The notes under the pieces are model-generated. The model saw only the letters and a list, made by a program, of their open reading frames with translations, was not told where the DNA came from and made no database searches. Both the position numbers and the translations under genes were made by a program. A DNA stretch of 64,000 nt from Ancylostoma caninum (Eukaryota; Nematoda; Chromadorea; Rhabditida; Ancylostomatidae): the NCBI GenBank assembly GCA_037903475.1, contig JBAJFG010000172.1, positions 1 to 64,000 on the forward strand, written 5' to 3'. The stretch's first letter is position 1, and each line of letters opens with the position of its first letter. Positions 48,829 to 59,733 of the stretch are shown here, piece by piece.

Positions 48829-51800
48829 AATAGCCTTTTTAGAAATTTTGCTGGAATTTTCTGTTTTAATGGTCGAAACCTAGCGAATTGGAGGTAAATT
48901 TCACGCGCGTTAGTTATTTTTCCAAAAATCTTGAAAATTTCTCTTGTGTTGTACAAGAGCGCATGTTGAGGCAGAATGCTTTTCCTTGCGGGACCCACAA
49001 GAACCCTGAATCTAGATGAATCTATTGGCAAGGTCAAGTCACTATATTCTCAACTGCATTTCCAATATAAGCCCTATTTTTTTAGGACTTTAGTTAGTTT
49101 AGGACTACCTAGGATTTATGGGTAATTTCTTCAGAGTCCAAGCTGCTCTTGCAGCAAGGCCGGCAAATCTTTCCACTCAGGACCCATTCTTACTCCCTGG
49201 AAATGCATGAGTAGACTAGATCACCCTCTCCTATTATTATCGTTATTAATTTCAAATAATACCAAATATACTAGTGAGAATGTTAGATACACGTGAAAAG
49301 GCCACTGGAAATCATGTTACCGGGAATCAGATAACAGTGTCTGGCAACAGTATTCTCAATTTTTAAAGTCAACTCAGTGAAACTAAGTGTCCAGAAGTCA
49401 CTGCACCATTGATCGACACGCCGTCGTAGATCAAAACCGTCGCGTATCCCGTGAATCGGCTGAAAAACACCAAAATTGAGGACAAAGTACAACGACTATG
49501 TAGACAAGGATGTTCGGTGTTTGTCAAGTGCAAGCACCGCCCACTAAACGGCAATTTCCGCGTCGACTGTTGTTATTGGTGGATGGATACGGTAAGAGTG
49601 TAGTGTTTTTCATTGTAATTGCTGTAATATTGCTAACGTCGTGTGAAATGCACGATGAGCGAGCAGTTTTTACGTACATTCCTGAAACATCGGTTACGAG
49701 TTTTTTCCTGGATTTTTTTTTGCATTCTCAGGGTAGTGTGAGAAAAGAGATGTAAACAGAGTTCTTCAACGAGAATTACGGTATGGAAACTAAACAAAAA
49801 AGGGTGAAATTAACCACATTTTTTATGTGATCTGGATAATTTTTCACAATAAAGTACTTGTCTACGTGGATAATTCGCAAAGTTCCACCACCACTTTTCT
49901 TTATTCCAATTTTCCCAGTTGTATCCCGAATATTCTAATACTGATGTTCCATGCGCATGTCAGGTTCTACATCTGTGATAAATAAATAAATATAGTGCAC
50001 TCATGTAATAAATAAATAAAGTGTCAAATTTATCTATCTAGATATGACTAAAAAGAAGGGAAATACATGAAATATTCCTGAAATTACATGGATTCTCGCG
50101 TGCCGAGAGAGCTGCTGCCAGAAGTATCTCATGAATATGAAGCGTTATGAGACAGGTGCTACTGAATATGACTTTTCTTTTCAAGTTATTAGGGATCTTG
50201 AAGGTTACTCCAATAATTGAAGAGCTGAATTGATGGATATTGATTTTGCAGACAATTTATTGAAAGTTTGCCAGGTATCTCACAGTGTATAGAGCCGTTT
50301 CAACCAAATTATAGTAAGTAGTGAGTAAAGTATAAGCAGTCTTGCCCAAGAACTGGATTATTTAGAAAAATTCTCCGGCGTGTTCCACCCCGGCGTTGCT
50401 TGTATTGCCTGTGCGGAACCAGGACCTAAGCCAGAGACTTTTCACGTTCCGTAGGAGAAGAGATCCCCGAACCTCTGGATCTGTATCGTGACATACTTCG
50501 ACTGTTTATTTCTACCACTATTTTTTTAAGAAAATAGCGCTTAACAAGTTGATTCATAGATAATTCTTAAACAGTACTTTTTTTTTGAAAGTTTGGCCAT
50601 CTGGGCCCATTTCTGGAGCAGATCCCAGCTTTTCTGCTACCCCTCCCTTCCAAAAAACTACCTCTCTGCATCCACCACTATTGGACTAGAAAGAGTTACA
50701 TGGATTTCCATTTTTCATTTAGAAAAAAAAACTCCTTTCCACCGTTTTCATTGGCATTTCAGTAATCGTAAAGAAGTAAATTTCCCAATTAGAGAAAAAT
50801 CCAGGCATGATACCAGAAAATTCATTTATTTACCTAGAAACCAATTTAGAAGTGAGCTGTGTGCTAACGTGTAATAATCTACCGCTGATAGCAGCCCGTG
50901 TCCATGAAGTAAACAGACCAGGACGGGTGTTGCAGGTAGTTTCAACTTGGTTTACTGTAGGGGCAGAGGATACTGTAGCCATAAACGGAACAAACAAATG
51001 ACCACAGGAATTTCATAACATTCTCATTCGAAAATGTCTTCTGCGGAATTCATAGCGTTTCAAAAGTTTGGCTTTCGTTCAGAATTTGTGCGTTTTTACC
51101 GCTTCGGTTACATAAAATGCCACTTTTTCCTCAGGATGGAATGAGCCCACTTAGCACGAAGAATTCCCGGCACGATGGGTTCGTGGGTGGTTCCAAGAAG
51201 CCAGAATATTGTTGAAATTTTCTAATGTTTGCTACCTCTCTCTCTCTCGCACAACTAGATTTTCCAGGAACACTGCCCGCTGATGAAGTCATATTCCTTC
51301 GAAAATTCCACATTTTTTCTTTGATTTTACAAAGCTAAACAATTCTTTTTATTAGTGACATCCATAACTAGGAGTGGTGAATTTAAAATTTTTTATGGAC
51401 GACCCCGAACTTCAGTAAGAGCTATGAGCTTCAAAGTAGGAGCGGGAGCGGCATATCTATCTCTGAGCAAGAATGCTCCTGCTCTCTTGCTGCCTTCAAA
51501 AGATTTACCAGTACCAGTATAACTACTTACTAACAAAAGAATGGTGCAGTTTTAACTTGTTATTACAGCCTGTGATAAAATGTTCACACTAATCTCTACT
51601 ACTACCAGTATGTATTGATTACAATTCTTTTTTTAACGTCTGTCTTAAACAGCGTAATAAATGTATGTATGTATGTGTATTTTCTTTTCAAACCCTTTAA
51701 AAGTACATATTACCAAAAAACACTCACTCTCGGACACGGAATCGGGTGACACCTGAGGATGCACTTGATTACTCGGATGGAACGTTGTCGATGCTGGCAT

Positions 51801-52375
51801 CTCGATATTAATAACTGAAAATTCTAAAAATGCAGAATCACTATCAGCTATCGTACTGAATGCAAGCATAGCAGTAGCGGTAGATTAGGTGCTGTTATCG
51901 CTAAATGACTCCAAGTGTAGAGCTATAAGAGCTGAAGAGCAAATGAACACCTTCCAATAGCTACGAATGAGCAATTTCACTAAAAAACAGATACTAGTAC
52001 TACAAGTATTATTTTTTTCCGGAAGTTTGCCCTTTGTAGCTGATCTATTGTCTCTGATACATTAGATTAGAAGTGTGTCCTTCATTTTAGGGGATCGCAT
52101 AATTTTAATTGGGTCACTTTTTCTAATTCACACAATATATCCAAGCTATGGCCAACCAAATCTGCACATTTACTCTTTGAGCAGTTTTTTTCGAGGTTCA
52201 ACATAACTAGAAGTGCTGCCTGTAAAAGTGCGAAATATCGTATTGCTTGCGAAATTACGGTCACGTTTTCGGCCTTTGAATGAGTGGGGGAAGGTAGTGG
52301 AAATGAAAAAAAAATAAAAGCAAAGGAAAAGGAATTAGACTGTGTTTTCTAATGGATCCGATGAATAAATTGCCC

Positions 52376-52770
52376 AATGAATGAATGAATGAATGAATGG
52401 ATGAATGAATGAATGAATGAATGAATGAATGAATGAATGAATGAATGAATGAATGAATGAATGAATGAATGAATGAATGAATGAATGAATGAATGAATGA
52501 ATGAATGAATGAATGAATGAATGAATGAATGAATGAATGAATGAATGAATGAATGAATGAATGAATGAATGAATGAATGAATGAATGAATGAATGAATGA
52601 ATGAATGAATGAATGAATGAATGAATGAATGAATGAATGAATGAATGAATGAATGAATGAATGAATGAATGAATGAATGAATGAATGAATGAATGAATGA
52701 ATGAATGAATGAATGAATGAATGAATGAATGAATGAATGAATGAATGAATGAATGAATGAATGAATGAAT
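52376..52770. repeat. TGAA tetranucleotide microsatellite, about 99 units
   Basis: The 395-base array is uniform except for one A-to-G change at 52400. Since 4 and 3 are coprime, a frame without a stop runs through it on the minus strand, giving an artificial S-F-I-H repeat peptide. It is not a gene. Confidence 0.98.
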
Positions 52771-53542
52771 TCAGAATAAATACAAAGAACTTAACTATCA
52801 TAACCTCGAGGGCATTCCTAACTGGTACAATTGGCGAACACCAAACTTTAACGATTTGACTACAATACTGTAAATATTCTTCCAAAGTCCTGATTGGTTA
52901 CCAAGGCTTCAGAATACATCAGAAGGTGATATCTATTATGTTTGTATAAGATTTATATTCTTCTAAATTTCTTTTGAAGTCTCCTTAAGGACTGCCGGTG
53001 AGAGGAATCAAGGATATCGCACTTCTGAACTTTCAAGTCCCAAAACCGATATAGTGTGAAAAATGGGTAATCATCTCTCTCTCCTGAACTTTACTTTCTT
53101 CTTTGTTTCATATCGCTCTTAAAATATTGCTGTGCATGTACATAGTTTAGCAGTATCAGTAATGAGATTCTTAATGGTGCTGTCAGAATCCAGAATTTCT
53201 TCACTCTTTACCAATTGTCTACCAGAGGATCTGCATTCAAATTAAACTTGCCATTAGCCAAGACTACGGTTAGAGCAACATTTTTTGTGCATACAGCCTG
53301 CTCTCAATTCCGGAAGCTGAGCAAATTTTTTCTACCCACTAGCTTCTACTCTTTCTGCAGACTAGTTGATAGGTTTGTGAAGCCCTAATCATATGTTTCA
53401 TACCAGCTTTACCTCAGTTCTCTTCTCGTTGTTTTTTAATAGTTTTTTTCACAGTTGTAAATTACGGTTGTTCCCATTTGATCTTGGCTTGTGTGTCACA
53501 TGGTTGTTTTATCTATTTTACATTCACATGTGTTCTGCGCAT

Positions 53543-53580
53543 GTAATAAATAATAATAATGATAATAATAATAATAATAA
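53543..53580. repeat. AAT/TAA trinucleotide array
   Basis: About twelve TAA/AAT units with one GAT interruption, following ATGTGTTCTGCGCATG. Confidence 0.9.
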
Positions 53581-54538
53581 TCGTGAATCCACAAATCTTC
53601 GTCTCCATGTTTTCAATCCTGATACCTGCAATCAGTTTAACATTTCGGGATCAGCCTGCTGCAGCAAATACGTCCTTATGTTGTCTGGTATTGTGCGGAT
53701 GAAGGTGTTTACGTGGAGTCATCGCAAATTCTGTCCATGTTTACCATCCTTTTTACAACACATTGGTAGGAAAATTAATGAATCAGCGCCCAGCGGCAAT
53801 ATATCACCACAATGTCCCGTGGCAGTCAGCAATTCCGTCGTCATTCACCACCCTATAGTTCACCGTAACGACTGACTAGAATACACAAGGAACGTTCGTT
53901 TTTCGTGGAGTCGTTAATCATAAACACGGAAATTCGCGCTGCGGATTTTCGTCGAATGCGGCGTTTCGTCGCTCGCTCGCCATCGACGACTGTAAATCAT
54001 TTTTGTTTCGCGCTTTTCGACCGAATCATGAGAAGAAAGGACATCTTCTGAACGGGGCTCCGTAATGAATAGCGGGAGAAGGGAAGATTTTTCGGGGTGA
54101 ATGACTTCTGCTTGACAAATAAGTGTAGTTCGAGGACATCGGGCAGCGTTTTTGTACTAGACTGGCTTCGGGTGACGTCATATTGATAGCGCTGTTGAAT
54201 GTTGCCTTTTCGACGGTTCCTGCTAGATGCACTCGCAAAGGGAAGTACAGTTCGTTTTTTCGCTGCGGGGCCGAGACACGAGTTGGAGAAAGGCAGGAAG
54301 AGATAAGTTGTCATGGCAGAACCAGGAATATCGAAAAACAAAACATCTTGTAAAAAAGCCTGATTTCAACAAAAAGAAGGAACATGTGGCAGGAAACGAT
54401 GAGAAAGAAAGTGGTAAGAACATTACCTTGAGAAGACGCAGAGGTATTAAACGAGATGTTACTGGGAAATGAAGATAAATGAGGAGAAATGAACTCGGTC
54501 TAGCTAAAAAACAGACGAAAAAATTCAATTTATAGGCC

Positions 54539-54650
54539 CGGATGCATAATTAAGATTACCCAGGGTTAACAGCGTTGACACCCGTGTTAGCAATGGGTAA
54601 ATCTGTGTGTTATTACCACGTCTACCCTAGGTAATCTCAATGACGCATGC
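54539..54650. repeat. MITE family 1 copy
   Basis: It runs from GGATGCATAATTAAGATTAC to GGTAATCTCAATGACGCATG, with GTTGACACCCGTGTTAGCAA and TGGGTAAATCTGTGTG in the middle. Both outer ends keep the GATGCAT/ATGCATC terminus. Confidence 0.8.
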
Positions 54651-54888
54651 TGTCCACAATTTTTCAAGGATACATTCTCTCACAGGTAATCGTTCCATAA
54701 CCTAGTGCGGGTGCCTCTTCGTCAATTATTTATTTATTAATTCATCCATTTATTTTCTCATATTCAGCACATAACCAGTAGATCATTATCGGTTTTTCTT
54801 CTTTATTACTGTTTAAATTGGACTATGTTCGCCATATTACTGCCAACTTTTACTTGTTAGGTAAGAGTTTTAGCATGTCTATGGGGTT

Positions 54889-54890
54889 AA

Positions 54891-54945
<55 letters not shown>

Positions 54946-54948
54946 ATG
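54889..54948. repeat. AAAT microsatellite, about 15 units
   Basis: Pure TAAA units follow TATGGGGTTAA and end at AAATGAAGGG. Confidence 0.95.
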
Positions 54949-56304
54949 AAGGGCTGGAAGATATATACAGCATTACTCCGTCCGCACACATTTCAACGAG
55001 CATCCCTACCGTATCCGCATCTCATCTAATCTTCCGTCCCAGTCGTTTCCCCATACGGTAGGATTTGGTGGAAGCTTCACGTCCAGAAAGATGGATGAAC
55101 TGCTACTGCCGTTACGCATACTGTACTAAACGCAGGATCACTACCTTACCCATAGACCTCTGCTAACATCTCTACCGTATCCATGACATCAGTGTGTAGA
55201 CGACCTGACCGCCATATGCTTCGTTCGACCGCGTCAGGCTTCCACAGATGTTCTTCCTGGTTCCGTGATTAAGTAGGAAAGGCGGCGGTGCACTATGAGA
55301 ACAACATTTACGCTACGGAGTGTTCTTGACATGGTGCTCAGCCCAGCAGGGACAAGAAAACACTTTTGCAGGAAAGTACGAAGTTCACTTGGAGCTCTTG
55401 GAAGATCGGCGACAGACAGGGAACGCTAGCTCATCCTTGTTCCGCGTGGCGGTCGATAGGCATCGTTTTCACTATCGCTATCACTCACTCGCCGGTTCAT
55501 TTCGGGCACATCTTCGAGAGTATGGGCGATGAGCTCCGTTTGGCAGCGATTCATGGGTAACGTGCAATCGATACGTATCATTTCCACGATCCTTATCTCT
55601 TATATCGCCGGTTCATTTTGATTCATTTTGAACTGGCGAAGTCAGGGGATGCTCTTAGATCACTTCCAGAAATAGGGAGTTGGAGGATGCGGCGTGGTAT
55701 TACGTCCATCTTGAACCTCATAGAAAGATATATTGTTTATTTACCTAATTATTTATTTACTGGCTTATTTATTAGCTATCTGTCACACCCCTTTACATAA
55801 TCTCTGGAAAACAGAGCAATCCGCTAAGTTAAACTTTCTTCTGCTGATGGCTAGGTATCCTTTCCAGGTGTGCACTTTTCTCTTCCAGGAAATAATAAAC
55901 CCAATCCATGTAAAACCAGTCACCGACAGATGCGATAACTGGAAAAGAAAATGAAAAAGAAAAGATGGAACGAAGGAAAAAGGTGAGGAAGAAGGGAGAA
56001 AGTGAGGAAGTCATGGTAGGAAACTAGGTAAGAAATGATATATGGAGAAGAAGTTGGTAGAGGAAATAACCAAGAGAGCAGGCGCTAGAGAAAAAAAAAT
56101 TGAATAAAAAAGGGCTGAGGAAGGAATTGGAATGAAAGGCATACGAGCTGAGGCTATAGGCGTTTTTGGGAGGTATGGCGCTCGCCGTCATTTCAGCGAC
56201 TACGCCTTTGATACATATTGATCGTGGGCGGTGTGATATAATGCTTTTTATGACTTTTGATTTGATCGGTCAAGTCTAAGGGAACCTAATCATGGGCAAT
56301 GCCA

Positions 56305-56560
56305 CATGCGTGCGTGCGTACGTATGTCCGTCCTTCTGTATTTTACGCGGCTAATGCTTTTAGATAAGCTTCCATAAAGAGGTGTTAGCTTGGTTCCAAC
56401 GAGTTTAGCACAGGCGTTGAAATTTTGCAATTCAGTTGCAATCCAGACGCAAGCGAGCTGGGGTAAGCCGTGCCTGGTCTACATATTTGCCGACTTTTGT
56501 TAATGGTGTCGATCTCCAAGCGAAATCATCTGCAAATACGTCGGACGCACGCACGCATCT
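56305..56560. repeat. MITE family 3, longer copy
   Basis: CATGCGTGCGTGCGTACG at the left end and CGTCGGACGCACGCACGCAT at the right end form inverted termini. They surround about 215 bases of otherwise unrelated sequence. Confidence 0.55.
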
Positions 56561-58499
56561 GTTACTGCGCTTGTGATTGCCCTTTTTAGGATACAAATGC
56601 TTTCATCCATTGCCTGTCCTTTCTGTTTACCTTGAATTGTGCTTAAACGAGGAAAACCATCCGTCTCCCCTCCCGGATAAATGAATACTCAGTTCAGATC
56701 TGCCTTATGGAATCGGATACTTTCCAATAATGATTAATAGCCAAACTAGATTTTTTGAACCCTGATGGGATCACAGAGCGTGTTTTGAAAGCCGAATAGT
56801 TTGAGTAAAAAATAAACGTCTAAAATGCGGAAGTATGTACCATAGATCGCACTCAAACCGACGCAGTCATTTGCACCCTAAGACAAAGATCTCATCAAGT
56901 TGTTGTTAGTCAACTGTTAGTAAAAATTACACCATAGAACACTTCCAATAGAACTAAGACTGAAAAAAAAACATCTCAACAAAACAACTCCATGCTACAC
57001 TTCCACTAATAAAGAAAGGTTAAGAAATCAAACAGGAACGAGACCAAACGAGAAAATTGTAGGGATCTATGTGGTTTTTGTGCTCATCAGCCTTACTAGA
57101 ACTAAACGTTTCACTCAACTTACCTATTAATTATACTAAGGACCCTAAACAAGGAATATTATTACTGAAAATAAGTTCTGAGGGGAAGTAATTATATAGC
57201 TCCGAGCAAATATTAAACCTTTAACTAATTAACTTTAACTTTTAATTGACTAGATTTCCAAGAGATTTTGCAATGATTCCCTAAACATAGAGACCACAAT
57301 TTCAACGTCACCTAGCCGGAAATGGAGTTCCTTGATTGTTATGAGCTGAGTAGCAAAAAAGAAATTCCTATCAACTTCGAAGCGCAGCGAAATTTATCCG
57401 GATGCGATTCACGTTTCGAATTCCGGCTATTCCATCCTCTCCTAGCACCTGAATCATGCTTCTACCGCCGTGTCAAACTTGCTTCTAACCGTTGAAAGTC
57501 TCTTACATACGTTTTTCGTTGAAATTCTCACAACATTTTGGGAAGAATAGTTTTGCATGGAATGGTTACCACCAAATTCTAATTTGCAAAGGAAAACAAC
57601 CCTTTTTACTTGAGCAAATCGGTCTTTTCACGGACGTATTTCTCAACAAAAAATATCCCAATGTCTACAGGAGAAAAACCAAGCGCGTTTCTGGAACTGA
57701 AATACATCCTGGACAAATTTCACTGTGATTGCAATTGGCGAGCATTTTTCTATCGTGTTTCACTAGATTTCAGCGAAAGATCCGAATATAGAAGAACGTC
57801 TGGGGCCATAGTTATAATTTTCGACTAAGCTACGAGTAATTTCTGAAGAGGAGAATTAAAATGGGTCTGTCCCTTTCGAAAAAGAAATTGTCTTAACAGT
57901 GCTCAAGGCAAACAAACTCACTCCACGCAGCGGGAGGGCGTGGCTAGGCTGCAATCAAAGCATTTCTTACAGACGGCTGCCATTTTCTTTGATCATTTGA
58001 ATTACTCAACTACGACATTGGTAGTCAGTCCGAAAAAGTTTCAAGATAGTCAAAAGAAAATTTGAAATCAAACGGAAATGAAGAAAAAGAAAAAGAAGAA
58101 AAAGAAACTCAGGAAAAGACACACCGGATCGTTGCCATGGATCTTCGCCGTTCCGTGTGCCATTCGTCGACACCGTTAACTTGCCACTAAAGAAAAGCAA
58201 AAAATGTGAAATGGTCGGAAATCACGTGGATGTGAGTTCATCAGCTCACTGCAAGCACACATCACTCACTACACGAGTCAGACATGCAACTTACTTTTCA
58301 TAGAACTGTATATATTGCAATTCGGATCTAGAACAAAGAAAGATACGGTATCTTACAGGTTACAGTAACCCGTTTTATATGAGTGCTTATCAAGGCAGTG
58401 TGCGAGTTAAACAAGGAGCATGTAAATATTGGAAGGGGCTGCCAATTTCAGGATTTGTATTTCCACCCAATGGCGAGATTCATGAGCGCTCCACGAAAG

Positions 58500-58624
58500 G
58501 GAGCGTGGAGTGTCATGCTTGAAAGGGGCGGCGCGGCCACGCTCCGGGATTGGTCAATTCACGCAACCGACCAACCACAGAGCTTGGTTCTGCCGCGCTT
58601 CCGTGGTATAACGCTCCATTCTCC
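58500..58624. repeat. MITE family 2 copy
   Basis: The left arm reads GGAGCGTGGAGTGTCATGCT, AAAGGGGCGGCGCGGCCACG and GATTGGTCAATTC. The right arm has GACCAACCACAGAGCTTGGT and GTATAACGCTCCATTCTCC. Confidence 0.75.
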
Positions 58625-59116
58625 AGCGAATGCTTCAAAGTCCCCCATTATCCGAAATGGACGGCTTTTTTCGGGCAGTGTGGCATATCTCTTGCTAGCA
58701 CTATCATTACTTGCCATCATTGACTGAGATGAAGAAGATTATACCCGCCATTAGCTGGAGAATTCCTCCGGTTTGGATGGGTGGGTAAATCACAACCTTC
58801 CCAAGGAAAAGTCGATGAATCCCGGAACAGCAAGGAATACTAATGGTACGTTTGATTTTTTTTATCCAGATAACCCTTGGATAATTATAGATTGCTTGGC
58901 TGGCAATTAGGCCTCTTGGCATTTTACCAGTAGACCACCTTATAAATTTCAAAGTTAGGGATGCGTACTGTACGTAATCACGGACAGGTCTATGAGACTG
59001 CAATCTGTTACACCATTGATACTGTCAAGTTCAAAAATTCGTGTAGTGGGTGCGGTGACAGGACCAGTTATTAACTCGACGCACAATTCCTTGTTTTGTT
59101 AATAATTTCATAGCCT

Positions 59117-59210
59117 TTTACCTAGGGTAAGCGTGTTAACACCTCTGTATATACCCACTGTTAACAAGAGTAGCGACACGTTTTCGTTGAGTAATGTCAA
59201 CGATGCATCC
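59117..59210. repeat. MITE family 1 copy, left end lost
   Basis: CCTAGGGTAAGCGTGTTAAC marks the left arm, whose outer 15 bases are not recognisable. The right arm GACACGTTTTCGTTGAGTAA ends in CAACGATGCATCC. Confidence 0.65.
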
Positions 59211-59552
59211 AGGCTTTTATCGCCTTGGACGTTAGTATTAATTTGGCAGTGCTTATCCCTGTCACCATTGGATTTGGACCACATCCAAATGCGCTGGGTT
59301 TTTGGGATCAGGAGCATATAAGTAATACAAAACTTTTTTGGTAGTTGGTAGTGTAAGTGGAGGTAAATCTCCAACTGTACTTTAGATCGTGAAGGTTATT
59401 TTCCTTTTTGAGATCCGAAGACTGCTTCGTATACCTCCCTGGTTTTGTAATAATAGACGCGGAAAACTCACTTTGACCTAGACCGAACCCTTGACAAACA
59501 GGTGTCCGGACTGTTACGCCGTTCCTGAGTGCGTTGTCGTAGGTGTCGTGCG

Positions 59553-59733
59553 TTATGCGCCGACACACAAACCCGTCGCAGATAATTCTTCTGTAATCAC
59601 ACCACGGTAATTAATTTTCCATGTTAGCGCCTTGCGGCTCCGGAAACTGTGACGGACCTGTTCCTCCTCGCTCAGCTCGCTCAACTTGTTTTTGTGCGGC
59701 GTCATGACGATTTCGTGCCGATTTTTCACTAAG
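59553..59733 (-). CDS. Probable terminal exon of the bestrophin gene
   Basis: A good acceptor (CAGCTGTTTCAG) opens a 60-codon frame whose phase completes the split codon left by the exon at 61126. It encodes [20 protein letters not shown], then [19 protein letters not shown], and stops at TAA 59553-59555. Third positions are C/G-rich like the sure exons. A charged, poorly conserved tail is usual for bestrophins. A competing frame in the same DNA (59611-59868) is discussed among the findings. Further exons between 59.7 and 61.1 kb cannot be excluded. Confidence 0.5.

Larger units (their letters stand above)
46384..52375. other. PPP1R3 3' region and intergenic DNA
   Basis: The first 1.5 kb is T-rich, probably partly 3' untranslated region. 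Beyond it are MITEs at 48396 and 48709 and AAAT-type runs with GTGCACTCATGTAATAAATA at 49975-50020. No exon was found. Confidence 0.5.
52771..59552. other. Intergenic region between the convergent genes
   Basis: Microsatellites and MITEs are listed separately. Purine-rich stretches occur at 55930-56120 and 58075-58130. The lysine-rich frame at 54227-54472 and others have no support as genes. Confidence 0.5.

Noticed and set aside
52349..52885. 178-codon minus-strand frame with an SFIH repeat
   Set aside because: It is produced entirely by the TGAA microsatellite, which has no stop in this frame.
58078..58179. Lysine-rich 33-codon frame (MKKKKKKKKKLRKRH)
   Set aside because: It arises from a purine-rich simple-sequence tract.
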